64,000 bases of DNA, from positions 196,713 to 260,712 of the forward strand of contig JBBQZQ010000002.1 of assembly GCA_038207565.1 (NCBI GenBank), read 5' to 3'. Position 1 is the first letter of the stretch; every line of letters starts with the position of its first letter. Positions 26,829 to 35,736 of this stretch are shown piece after piece. The notes under the pieces were generated by a model. The model saw nothing but the letters and a program-made list of their open reading frames with translations, searched no databases and was not told where the DNA came from. The translations under genes and the position numbers were made by a program. This DNA comes from JALZAI01 sp038207565. GTDB lineage: Bacteria > Actinomycetota > Actinomycetes > Mycobacteriales > Jatrophihabitantaceae.

Positions 26829-28165
26829 GCGTCGGGCAGGTGTCGGTGGAACCGCTGGACTACGGGGTGATCGGCCGGCTGCAGGCGCAGGTGGCGCAGC
26901 AGCTGAACGCGGAGGCGCAGCGGCGCGAGGCACAGCGCGCGCCGGAGCTGTCGGCCGCGGACGAGCAGCAGTTGGCGATCTCGCTCATCGATGCCGCGGT
27001 GACGGCTCACCTGGCGCAACAGTTGCATGCGGGGTCGGATGTGCCGGTGGACCGCCACTACGACGAGCGGCTGGCCTGCGGGGTGTACGCGGCGATGTTC
27101 GGCGCGGGCGAGTTGAGCGAGCTGCTCGAGGACGAGCGGGTAGAGAACATCAACATCAACGGCTGCGACGAGGTGTGGGTTACCTACGCCGGTGGCGGCG
27201 AGGCGGTGCGGCATCGGCCGATCGCGATGACCGACGCGGACTTGGTCGCGATCATTCAGTCGCAGGCGGCGCACGCCGGCATCAACGCCCGGCCGTGGAC
27301 GCCGGCGACGCCGGAGCTTGATTTGCGGCTGTCGGACGGCTCGCGGCTGTCTGCGGTGATGAGCGCCGGCGATCGCCCGTCGGTCTCGATCAGGCGCAAC
27401 CGGTACCCGCAGATGTTCCTGCCCACGCTCGTCGAGCTCGGCACCCTGGATGAGCAGCTGGCCACCTTCTTGCAGGCCGCGGTGCTGGCCCGGATGAACA
27501 TCATGATCTGCGGGGCGACCAACGCCGGCAAGACGACGCTGCTGAGATCGCTGATCAACTGCATCGACCCGGCCGAGCGGCTGATCACGATAGAGAAGGC
27601 CCTCGAGCTGGGGTTGCGCCGCCATCCGGGGCTGCACCCGAACGTGGTGGAGTGGGAGATGGTGCTGCCCGATTCCGAGGGCCGCGGCGGGATCAGCATG
27701 GCTGCGCTGGTGCAGCGCTCGCTGCGGCAGGACCCGTCACGGGTGATCGTCGGCGAGGTGCTGGGCGATGAGATCGTCGTGATGCTCAACGCTATGAGCC
27801 AAGGCAACGACGGCAGCCTCAGCACGATCCATGCCCGCAATAGCCTGGCCGCGCTGGACCGCATCGCCTCCTACGCCGCTCAGGCGGACAACCTCGACTT
27901 CGCGGTCACCCATTCGCTGATCGCGGGCGCGCTGGACTTCATCGTGTTCATCCGGCAGAACCCGCTCACCGGCGGGATCCGCACGGTGGCCGAGGTGCGC
28001 GAGATCGCCGGCTTCGACCAGCAACGGGTGAGCACGGGGCAGGTGTTCATGCCCTCGCCCGTCGATGGCCGGGCGCTGCGCACGGACACGGCGCTGACCT
28101 CGGAGCGGGACAAGCGGCTACAAGAGGCCGGCTATGCCGACACCGGCTGGTATGGGGGCGTTTGA
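26825..28165 (+). CDS. cpaF: Tad secretion ATPase CpaF/TadA (intact)
   Basis: A 446-residue hexameric ATPase that powers pilin export. The GTG at 26825 overlaps the previous stop; the open frame reaches further upstream only as a shadow. The N-terminal domain (about 1-200) contains LLEDERVENININGCDEVWV. Walker A is MICGATNAGKTTLL, the Asp box TIEKALELGLRRHP is somewhat atypical, Walker B is RVIVGEVLGDEIV, and the His box is LSTIHARNS. This protein is complete and differs clearly from the interrupted copy at 20766, so it belongs to the element and not to the split target gene. Confidence 0.92.
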   Translation: MSVGQVSVEPLDYGVIGRLQAQVAQQLNAEAQRREAQRAPELSAADEQQLAISLIDAAVTAHLAQQLHAGSDVPVDRHYDERLACGVYAAMFGAGELSELLEDERVENININGCDEVWVTYAGGGEAVRHRPIAMTDADLVAIIQSQAAHAGINARPWTPATPELDLRLSDGSRLSAVMSAGDRPSVSIRRNRYPQMFLPTLVELGTLDEQLATFLQAAVLARMNIMICGATNAGKTTLLRSLINCIDPAERLITIEKALELGLRRHPGLHPNVVEWEMVLPDSEGRGGISMAALVQRSLRQDPSRVIVGEVLGDEIVVMLNAMSQGNDGSLSTIHARNSLAALDRIASYAAQADNLDFAVTHSLIAGALDFIVFIRQNPLTGGIRTVAEVREIAGFDQQRVSTGQVFMPSPVDGRALRTDTALTSERDKRLQEAGYADTGWYGGV

Positions 28166-29184
28166 TGTTGCCGGATCTGAACGGGCTGCTCGCCGCGCTG
28201 ATGGCCGCGGGTTTCGGCGCCGGTCTGGTGTGCCTGGCGGTGTACGTGCACGGGGTGACGCCGAATCCGGGTAAGCCACCGAACCGGGCGCGGCGGCTCG
28301 GGGCCAGACTGCGCTCACCGGCGTTGAGCGGCCGGCTGGGCGGCGGCGTGCTGGTCGGGGTGCTGACGCTGGTGCTGACCCGCTGGCCGGTCCTCGCGTT
28401 CGGGTTGAGCGCGCTGGTGGTGTTCTGGCCGCAGATGTTCGGTGGGCAGCGGGCCGAGCAGAACCAGATCGTGCGCCTGGAAGGGCTGGTGATGTGGACC
28501 GAGTCGCTGCGCGACACGATCACCGCCCGGGCCAGCCTGGAGCAGGCGATCAAGGCGACGACGACGGATCAGTCGGCGCCGGCCGCTATCCGTGCGGCGC
28601 TGATCCGGCTGCGCGGGCTGATCCGCACGCGGGTGCCGCTGGAGCGGGCGCTGCTGATGCTCTCGGCCGATCTGGACGACGCGTCGGCGGACAAGGTGAT
28701 CGGCGCGCTGATCCTCAACACCAAGCAGCGCGGCACCGGGCTGGTGACGATACTGACGTCGCTGGCGTCCTCGGCGCGGGCGGAGCTGGATCAGCGCAGG
28801 CGGGTCTCGGCCGGGCGGGCGAGCATGCGACGCAGCGTGCAGCTGGTCGTGCTGATCACGATCGGGTTCGGCGCGTTCCTGGTGCTGTTCTCCCGCTCCT
28901 ACGTGCAGCCCTACGCCAGTCTCGGCGGGCAGGCCGCGCTGGCGGTAGTGGTCGCGCTGTTCGCGGCGGGGTTCTGGTGGATGCGCCGGCTGGCTGGCGG
29001 AGAGCCGGCCACCCGGTTCCTGGGGGTACGCCAGGAGGTGCGCGTCGAGGACGCGGATCTGCGGGTGGTGGCGCACCTGACCGGCCTCGACTCCGCGCAA
29101 GCTCAGCAGCTGACTGCGAATCGCGCCGCGGGGCCGGCCGACCGGGCACATGCGTCGGCGGCACAGTTCGAGGTGTGGCCATGA
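28165..29184 (+). CDS. tadB: Tad inner-membrane platform protein TadB
   Basis: A 339-residue type II secretion F-domain protein. There is an N-terminal helix (about 8-30), another pair (about 60-95), a cytoplasmic F domain with VMWTESLRDTITARASLEQA and DDASADKVIGALILNTKQRG, and C-terminal helices (about 230-275). It forms the membrane platform with TadC that CpaF turns. The ATG at 28165 overlaps the cpaF stop by one base. Confidence 0.87.
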   Translation: MLPDLNGLLAALMAAGFGAGLVCLAVYVHGVTPNPGKPPNRARRLGARLRSPALSGRLGGGVLVGVLTLVLTRWPVLAFGLSALVVFWPQMFGGQRAEQNQIVRLEGLVMWTESLRDTITARASLEQAIKATTTDQSAPAAIRAALIRLRGLIRTRVPLERALLMLSADLDDASADKVIGALILNTKQRGTGLVTILTSLASSARAELDQRRRVSAGRASMRRSVQLVVLITIGFGAFLVLFSRSYVQPYASLGGQAALAVVVALFAAGFWWMRRLAGGEPATRFLGVRQEVRVEDADLRVVAHLTGLDSAQAQQLTANRAAGPADRAHASAAQFEVWP

Positions 29185-30092
29185 TCGCGTTGACGTTGGT
29201 CGGAGCGGCGATCGGCGCTGCATTGTTCGAGCTGGTGGTGCAGATCCGTCCACCGCGCCCGGACCCGCTGGTGATGCTGGCGCGCTTTGACGCAGCGCAA
29301 GCCGGCCCTGTTGGCGGGCTGGCTGGTGACCGGCGCGAGTTGAGGGCGACGTCGGGCGCGGCGCCCCGCATCGGCCGCTGGTTGTCGGGCGAGCTTGCGA
29401 GGCGGGGGATCGCCTGTACCAGCCTGCGGCAGGACGTGGCGCTCAACGGGCAGTCGTTCGAGGCGGTGATGGGCCGCAAGGTGGTGGTGGCGGTGCTCGG
29501 TTTCGTGATCGGGCTGGTGATCACGGTGTTCCTCGGCGTCGCCGGGCTGAGCCTGCCGGCGGGGGTGCCGGTGGTGGTGGCGCTGGTGCTGGCCGCCGGG
29601 TTCTTCTTCGTGCCCGACCTCGACGCGCGCAGTGCCGCGGCCAAGCGCCGCAGACAGTTCCGCCGCGCGTTGGGCGCGTACCTGGATTGGGTGTACCTGC
29701 AGATGTCCGGCCTGGCCGCCGCGGAGCAGGCGCTGCCCGACGCGGCGAAGGTCGGGTCCGGCTGGCCGCTGGCGCTGATCCGGCACACCGTCACCAAGGC
29801 CACCAGCGCCGGGCAGGACGTGTGGGTGGCGCTGACCGAGTTGGGCGAACGGATCGGCGTCGCCCCGCTTCGCGAACTCGGCACCCTGGTGCAGCTCGTC
29901 GCCCACGACGGCGCGCAGGTCCGCGACACCATCGCCGCCCGCGCCGCGAGCCTGCGAGTGGAGGAACTAGCCGACGCCGACGGCACCGCCGGCAAGCGCG
30001 ATCAGTCGATGCTGATGGCCCAAATCCTGCTCGGCGTCGGGTTCGCGGTGTTCCTCGGCTACCCGGCCGTCGTGAACTTCATGCGCATCTGA
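29181..30092 (+). CDS. tadC: Tad inner-membrane platform protein TadC
   Basis: A 303-residue partner of TadB. There is an N-terminal helix (IALTLVGAAIGAALFELVV), two helices at about 105-150, an F domain (RRALGAYLDWVYLQMSGLAA, LAALRH-like loop replaced by LALIRHTVTKATSAGQDVW), and the C-terminal motif ADADGTAGKRDQSMLMAQILLGVGF with a last helix. The ATG at 29181 overlaps the tadB stop. The size matches TadC. Confidence 0.85.
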   Translation: MIALTLVGAAIGAALFELVVQIRPPRPDPLVMLARFDAAQAGPVGGLAGDRRELRATSGAAPRIGRWLSGELARRGIACTSLRQDVALNGQSFEAVMGRKVVVAVLGFVIGLVITVFLGVAGLSLPAGVPVVVALVLAAGFFFVPDLDARSAAAKRRRQFRRALGAYLDWVYLQMSGLAAAEQALPDAAKVGSGWPLALIRHTVTKATSAGQDVWVALTELGERIGVAPLRELGTLVQLVAHDGAQVRDTIAARAASLRVEELADADGTAGKRDQSMLMAQILLGVGFAVFLGYPAVVNFMRI

Positions 30093-30137
30093 GGCCGTCC
30101 AACCGCAAACCCCGACCGAGAACCGAGAGGCGAGTCG

Positions 30138-30353
30138 ATGACCGAGATCGAGATGCTGTGGGTGTGGGCCCTCGGCCGGGCCGAGCCGCTGCAGCGCCGA
30201 CTGCGGAACAGGCTGGGGTCACAAGACTCCGAGCGCGGCGAGCTGCTGGTCTGGGTGGTGATGACGGCGCTGCTGGTCGCAGCGGCGATCGCGATCGTGG
30301 CGATCATCGTCACCAAGGCGACCAACACTGCCAATAACACCAAGACCCAATAA
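30138..30353 (+). CDS. Flp-type pilin candidate
   Basis: A 71-residue protein: a basic leader of about 30 residues (RRLRNRLGSQDSERGELLVW), one hydrophobic helix (residues 38-60) and a polar Asn/Thr-rich tail. The Gly-Glu (GELLVW) before the helix resembles a prepilin cleavage site with the conserved Glu. Its size and position between tadC and the TadE-like genes are those of the major Flp pilin in actinobacteria. No prepilin peptidase gene is in the window. Confidence 0.75.
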   Translation: MTEIEMLWVWALGRAEPLQRRLRNRLGSQDSERGELLVWVVMTALLVAAAIAIVAIIVTKATNTANNTKTQ

Positions 30354-30377
30354 CCACCCTGACACCGACACCGGGCG

Positions 30378-30809
30378 ATGAGGACTGGACCGAGCAGCCG
30401 CGTCGGCGCCGCGCCACGGCGCCGACGGCGGCTGCTGCCCGCCGAACGCGACGGCGGTTACTCGGTGCTCGAGGCGGCGATCACCCTGCCGATCATGTTC
30501 GGGCTGCTGATGACCGTCGTGCAGTGGGCGATCGTGTGGCATTCGCGCAACGTCGCCCAGTCGGCGGCGCAGGAGGCGTTGCGGACGGCCGAGAGCTATC
30601 AGTCCAGCGCCGCGGCCGGGCACGCCGACGGCGTCACCTATCTGCGGCAGGTCGCCCCGCACGCGCTCCCGGACGCCACGGTCACCGTGCGCCGCACCGC
30701 GACCACGGTGAGCGTGCACGTGCACGGAGAGGTCATGAGCGTGATCCCGTTCGGCAGCTTCACCGTCGACGAGACCGCCTCCGGCCCGGTCGAGAGGTAC
30801 GTAGGGTGA
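30378..30809 (+). CDS. TadE-like minor pilin
   Basis: A 143-residue pseudopilin: Arg-rich leader (RVGAAPRRRRRLLPAERDGG), then YSVLEAAITLPIMFGLLMTVVQ with the conserved Glu at position +5 of the hydrophobic segment, then an amphipathic stretch rich in Ala and a beta-rich C-terminal part. This is the TadE pattern. Translation is coupled to the following TadE-like gene. Confidence 0.8.
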   Translation: MRTGPSSRVGAAPRRRRRLLPAERDGGYSVLEAAITLPIMFGLLMTVVQWAIVWHSRNVAQSAAQEALRTAESYQSSAAAGHADGVTYLRQVAPHALPDATVTVRRTATTVSVHVHGEVMSVIPFGSFTVDETASGPVERYVG

Positions 30810-31294
30810 CCGCTTCGGTTCAGCAATCGCGAACCCGCGTCCTCCTGAGGGAGCTGCGGCGTCCAACCCGCGACGGTGTCGGAGATCGGGGCGCGTTCGC
30901 CGCGCTCGAGCTGACCATCCTCGTCCCGTTCGTCATCGCGATGATGCTGCTGGTGGTCGGCTTCGGTCGGGTCTCGCGCGGCAGGCAGCTGGTCGATCAA
31001 GCGGCGCAGGCAGCTGCCCGCGCCGCGTCGCTGCAGCTGACCCCTGCGGCGGCGGACGCCGCCGCGCAGCAGGCCGGTGTACAGGCGGTGCGCGACGGCG
31101 GGCTCAGCTGCAGCCCGGTACAGGTCCGGTTGGACGTGTCGCAATTTCGTGCGGGCGGTCAAGTGGTCGCGCACCTGAGCTGCCACGCGTCGCTGTCCGG
31201 GTTGGCGTTGGCGGGCCTGCCCGGCGAGGTGGCCCTCACCGCCGACTCGACGTCGCCGATCGAAACGTACCGTCAGATCGGAGGCCAGCGGTGA
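30806..31294 (+). CDS. TadE-like minor pilin, second copy
   Basis: A 162-residue protein from GTG 30806, overlapping the previous stop. Leader to residue 30, then GAFAALELTILVPFVIAMML with the pilin Glu, an Ala-rich helix (QLVDQAAQAAARAASLQLTP), and two Cys in the C-terminal domain (LSCSPVQ and HLSCHA) that may form a disulfide. It is one of three consecutive pseudopilins. Confidence 0.8.
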   Translation: MTASVQQSRTRVLLRELRRPTRDGVGDRGAFAALELTILVPFVIAMMLLVVGFGRVSRGRQLVDQAAQAAARAASLQLTPAAADAAAQQAGVQAVRDGGLSCSPVQVRLDVSQFRAGGQVVAHLSCHASLSGLALAGLPGEVALTADSTSPIETYRQIGGQR

Positions 31295-31764
31295 CGCCAC
31301 GTCCCCGCAACGGCGAGCGGGTGCGGAGGCGGAGCCGGCGCTGGGCACTCGTGGACGACCGCGGGTCGATCGCGCTGTGGTATGCGGTCACCGCGATTGC
31401 AGCGCTGGTGATGGCCGGCTTCGTCCTCGACGGTGGAGCCGCTCTGGCGGCGCGGGAACGGGCGGCGGACCTGGCGACGCAGGCCGCTCGGGCCGGCGCG
31501 GACGCGCTCGCGCCGGCGTCGCTGCGGGCCCTGCCGGGCGGGCTGGCGCCGAACCCGGCCGCGGCGCAGGCGGCGGCAGTGCGGGTGCTGGCCGCGGGAA
31601 GCGCGACCGGCGATGTCAGCGTCGAGGGCGGCCGGGTCACGGTCACCGCGACGGTGCACAAACACACAGTGATCTTGTCCGCGGTCGGGCTGGACGACGT
31701 CTCGCAGACGGCGACTGCCAGTGCCTTCCCGATCTACGGACGCGCCACGCAGGCAGGAGGCTGA
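31291..31764 (+). CDS. TadG/TadE-like pseudopilin
   Basis: A 157-residue protein with GTG start 31291. An Arg-rich leader is followed by DDRGSIALWYAVTAIAALVM and the TadG-like GFVLDGGAALAARERAADLATQAARAGA helix region. It is short, without the von Willebrand-like part of large TadG proteins. The C-terminal part is beta-rich (VEGGRVTVTATVHKHTVILS). It ends 7 bases before the large LysM gene. Confidence 0.75.
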   Translation: MTPRPRNGERVRRRSRRWALVDDRGSIALWYAVTAIAALVMAGFVLDGGAALAARERAADLATQAARAGADALAPASLRALPGGLAPNPAAAQAAAVRVLAAGSATGDVSVEGGRVTVTATVHKHTVILSAVGLDDVSQTATASAFPIYGRATQAGG

Positions 31765-31771
31765 TTCGGTC

Positions 31772-34700
31772 ATGACGGTGCGTCGATTTCGCGGCCTGCT
31801 CGCCCTGCTGCTGCTGCTCGCCTTGGCGGTGGGGCTGCCGTGGGCGATGGCCGCGACGATCGGCAACCCGCTGCACGCTTGGGACTCCATCCGCGCCGGT
31901 GACATGTCCGACCAGGACGTCATCGCGATCATGGCCGCGGTCACGTATCTGGCCTGGGCGAGTTTCGCGCTCGCGGTTCTTGTCGAGTTCGGCGAGACTG
32001 TCTCGGCGGCGCTGAGCCACCGTCCTCGGCGGCTGGCGCGAATCCCGCTGCTCGGGGCGCAGCAGGATCTGGCCCGCACCCTGATCGCGACGGTGCTGCT
32101 GCTCGCCCCGGCCGTGGTCAGCACACTCGGACCGACCGCGTCAGCGTTCGCCACACCAGCCACAAGGCCTGCGTCCACGACACCGGTCACGGTGTCGCAG
32201 GCTGGGGCACACACCGGCGCAACGCCATCCTCGCCAGCCGGCGGCAACGCGTCGCGATCGTCATCGCTCGCCGAAACCGCCGTTCGGTACGTCATCCCGG
32301 AACACGGTGGCTTGCGCAGTTATTGGGCGCTGGCCGAGCACTACCTCGACGACGGGCAACGCTGGCCGGAGATCTGGCAGCTCAACCAGGGCCGCCGTCA
32401 GCACGACGGGTCGGTGATGCAGTCCCCACAACTGCTGCGCCGCGGCTGGAGCGTCCTCATCCCGCAGGACGGCCGGCCCGCGGACAGCCAGCACGGCGAC
32501 CGTAGGCATCGCACCACGCACGAGGTCACCGTGCACGAGGGTGACAACCTGTCCGGGCTGGCGGCTGATGACGGCGTGTCGAACTGGCGAACGGTTTGGC
32601 CAACGAACACCGGACACGCCGAGCCAGGCGGCGCACAGTTCACCGATCCGGACTTCATCCAACCGGGCTGGAAGGTCACCCTGCCCGGACCCGCCGCGAC
32701 AGCACCGCCCCCCGCCGCGCCGACCCGGGCTCACCGACCGGCACAACCCGCACCGCAGCCGCTGCCGCACCGCACGCACCCGCCCACGCCGACCGACCCG
32801 AACGAGACGCCCAGTGACAGCACGCCGGGGGGCAGTTCGATGCCCACCACTTCGGCGCGCACGGTGCCGGGCCAGGCACAGCCCAGCGCCCCGGCATTCC
32901 GCGCACCCGCCGCGCCCGCATCTGCGGACGCACCGAGCTCGGACTCGGCGGCGCTGCCCGTGGTGGCGTTCACCGCCGGCGGCGCGCTGCTGGCCGGGGT
33001 GACCTTGACCGCGCTGCGGCGCCACCGGCGCCGCCAGTTCCGGTGGCGCGGGCCCGGGCGGATGATCGCCGAGTCCCCGGCGCGGCTGGCGCCGATGGAG
33101 AAGGCGCTGGTCAGCGCCACCGCCGGGGTGGCCGACGCGACCTGGCTGGACCAGGCCCTGCGTGGCCTGGTCCAGCAGCTGGCGGCCCGACCCGACGGGC
33201 AACTGCCAGACGTGATCGCCGCCGGCATCGACGCGGACGGCCTGCAGCTGGTGCTGACCACCGCGCGACATGATCCGCCGTCGCCGTGGCGCGCCGACGA
33301 GGCGGGCACCCGCTGGCGGATCAGCCGCGAGGACGAGCTGGGCTACGACCCCGAGCAGAAGGTCTATCACTTCGCGCCGTTTCCAACCTTGAGCAGCGTC
33401 GGCTACACCCCCGACGGGCGGAACTGGCTGCTCGACCTCGAGCGGGTGGGCGCGGCCTCGCTGGTGGGTGATCCGACCCGGTGCCTGAACCTGGCCCGCT
33501 ACCTGGCCGCGGAATTGAGCCACAACAGCTGGTCGGAGCAGCTGCAGGTCACCCTGGTCGGCTTCGGCGCCGAGATGACCGCGCTGAACCCGGGCCGGCT
33601 GAGCCACACCGAGGACCTCGACGGCGCGATCGCCGAGCTGCACCGCCAGTTCGACGACATCGGCGCCGCCGCCGACGAAGCGGGCGTCGGGGTGCTCGAA
33701 GGACGGCTGCGCAACGTGGCCGGGGACGTGTGGGCACCGCACGTACTGTTGATCGCCCCGGCCGTCGCCGTCGACTCGACCGCTGTGGACCGGCTGCTGG
33801 CGGCGCTGCGAACCCGCGCGGCCCGCACTGCGATCGCGCTCGTGCTCAGCGAACCCGCCGACGTCGGCAACGCGGGTGACGAGACCGGTCAGGCGTCCGA
33901 GGACGCGGCGACCCGCTGGCAGCTGGAGGTCACCGGTGACGGGATGGTCCGCATCCCGGCGCTGGGCCTGGAACTGATCGCGCAGCAACTGCCGGTCGAG
34001 GAGGCCGCGGATCTGGCCGCGCTGCTCGCGTTGGCCGCAACGACCGAAGATCGGCCGATGCCGGCGCCGATGGGGGAGCAGCCGTGGGACGAGCTGTCCG
34101 ACGCTGCTGGCGCGCCCCGCCCTGAGATCACAGTGCAGCCGACGCAGCCGCCGGCCGATGGCCGCCTGCGCGCCGCGTCCGTGCCGGCGATCGGACTGGT
34201 CGAGAGCCGGCCCATGACTGCAGCGTCGCTGCTGCCCCTGCCGACCGCGAGGTATCTCGAACAGAGCGCGGCCACCGCCGCCGACCTGGCAACGCTCGCG
34301 CCGACAGTGAGCGCGGACAACCGGCGCCGGGTGGAGGAGGCGAACCCCGGCCTGGACGAAGATCTGGCCGAGTGGCGCAACCCGGACTCGCTGCGGCCCA
34401 AGCTGATGCTGCTGTGTCGACCGCGGCTGGAGGGGGCGCGGGGGCAGCTACCGCCCGGCCGGCCGCGGCTGGACTTCTACACCGAGGTGGTCACCTACCT
34501 GGCGACCCGGCCCGGCGCCACCGTGGCGCAGCTGGGCGCTGCGCTTTGGCCCAACGACCCGGACGTCGCGAGGAAGACCACGCCGCGACAGGCAGTGGGC
34601 GTAGTGCGCAAGTGGCTCGGCGTCGATCCGCGTACCGGTCGCGAGCACGTTCCCTACGGCGGGGACGGGAGAAGTGCTGGCGTGTACCGGGTGGATGGGC

Positions 34701-35218
34701 TGCTCGTCGACGCCGAGCTGTTCCGGCGGCTGCGCCTGCGGGCGGTGGCCCGGGGCGCGGCCAGCGACGGCATCGAGGACCTGCTCGCCGCGCTCGAACT
34801 CGTGCAGGGAGTGCCCCTCGAACACCAGCACATGCGCCGCAAGCGAGGCATTGCTGCGGCCAACGCGGACACCCGGCCGGGTGACCTGGAACCGTATTCA
34901 TGGCTCGTCGATGACCAGCTCGGCTACCAGTACCGCGCGATGATCACCGACGTCGCGCACACGGTGGCCACCCACTTCCTCGGTGCAGGTGACCCTGTTC
35001 GCGCGGCCGCGGCAGCGCAGGTGCCGCTAAGGGCCGGAAGCGATTCGGACGACCCGTTGTGCGATCTGGTCTTCGCGAGCGACGCGCAGGACCGTCACGT
35101 CCAAGGCGACGAGTACGTGCGCCAAATTATGACCAAGAACGACGCCGAGGTCGAAGAGGACCTGCCGCCACGCACCTACGAGAAGCTGCTGCGACGCAGG
35201 TACGCGCACACCAGCTAA
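31772..35218 (+). CDS. Giant membrane protein with LysM-like repeats and BTAD regulatory domain
   Basis: An 1148-residue protein; ATG 31772 is chosen for the signal-like helix just after it and AGGAGG upstream. Layout: three helices (about 5-27, 45-70, 93-117); an extracytoplasmic part with two LysM-like units (about 165-240 and 245-305: VTVHEGDNLSGLAADDGVSN, WRTVWPTNTG, GWKVTLP); a Pro/Thr linker; another helix (about 393-412); then about 730 cytoplasmic residues including a winged-helix/BTAD region near 910-1040 (GATVAQLGAALWPNDPDVAR, VVRKWLGVD). Such proteins accompany actinobacterial Tad loci and could couple wall binding to gene control or pilus assembly. Their function is not established. 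Confidence 0.8.
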   Translation: MTVRRFRGLLALLLLLALAVGLPWAMAATIGNPLHAWDSIRAGDMSDQDVIAIMAAVTYLAWASFALAVLVEFGETVSAALSHRPRRLARIPLLGAQQDLARTLIATVLLLAPAVVSTLGPTASAFATPATRPASTTPVTVSQAGAHTGATPSSPAGGNASRSSSLAETAVRYVIPEHGGLRSYWALAEHYLDDGQRWPEIWQLNQGRRQHDGSVMQSPQLLRRGWSVLIPQDGRPADSQHGDRRHRTTHEVTVHEGDNLSGLAADDGVSNWRTVWPTNTGHAEPGGAQFTDPDFIQPGWKVTLPGPAATAPPPAAPTRAHRPAQPAPQPLPHRTHPPTPTDPNETPSDSTPGGSSMPTTSARTVPGQAQPSAPAFRAPAAPASADAPSSDSAALPVVAFTAGGALLAGVTLTALRRHRRRQFRWRGPGRMIAESPARLAPMEKALVSATAGVADATWLDQALRGLVQQLAARPDGQLPDVIAAGIDADGLQLVLTTARHDPPSPWRADEAGTRWRISREDELGYDPEQKVYHFAPFPTLSSVGYTPDGRNWLLDLERVGAASLVGDPTRCLNLARYLAAELSHNSWSEQLQVTLVGFGAEMTALNPGRLSHTEDLDGAIAELHRQFDDIGAAADEAGVGVLEGRLRNVAGDVWAPHVLLIAPAVAVDSTAVDRLLAALRTRAARTAIALVLSEPADVGNAGDETGQASEDAATRWQLEVTGDGMVRIPALGLELIAQQLPVEEAADLAALLALAATTEDRPMPAPMGEQPWDELSDAAGAPRPEITVQPTQPPADGRLRAASVPAIGLVESRPMTAASLLPLPTARYLEQSAATAADLATLAPTVSADNRRRVEEANPGLDEDLAEWRNPDSLRPKLMLLCRPRLEGARGQLPPGRPRLDFYTEVVTYLATRPGATVAQLGAALWPNDPDVARKTTPRQAVGVVRKWLGVDPRTGREHVPYGGDGRSAGVYRVDGLLVDAELFRRLRLRAVARGAASDGIEDLLAALELVQGVPLEHQHMRRKRGIAAANADTRPGDLEPYSWLVDDQLGYQYRAMITDVAHTVATHFLGAGDPVRAAAAAQVPLRAGSDSDDPLCDLVFASDAQDRHVQGDEYVRQIMTKNDAEVEEDLPPRTYEKLLRRRYAHTS

Positions 35219-35736
35219 CCGGACGGTTCATCCAAGAAGCATGGATTCAAAGGGACAATCTAGGGCAACACCGGCCGCAGACGGCGCATTCCTAGGTCCT
35301 CTCGGAACACGGTCAGCGCCGGAGCCGGCCAGCCACCCAGCAACGGCGACCCCCCGGGCCGGGTCGGGCCGCGAGCGGCTCGCTTCCACATCGGCGGAGA
35401 GCACACCACGATCTCCAGTGGTATCGACCTGGTGACCGGTGTGGAGCAATGGGCGGCCGCCGCCGAAGCGGCAACTCGATACCACGCAGTTCGTATGGGC
35501 GAGCCCAGCCCAGCGCAGCTGCGGCGACAGGCGATCAGCACCTCAACGACGCTGATTCTTTCCTTGTCAAGAGGTCACTTTCAGCGTTACGGCGCCGAAC
35601 GATCAGCTACTCCGTCCGCGGATTGGCTAAATCGCGAGGCGATGGCGGCGGGCCAGCGGTGGACCGGCAGGACGAATCGGTGCACCTGCTGTGGGTCCTT
35701 GTGAGTCCCGTTGGGCTTCGACCCCCTGATGCCGCC
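35219..35736. other. Gap between Tad locus and cargo block (518 bases)
   Basis: No gene is supported. A forward frame from GTG 35432 to 35704 (90 codons) is open, but its composition is not clearly protein-like. It probably holds the terminators of the converging pilus and regulator transcripts. Confidence 0.4.
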
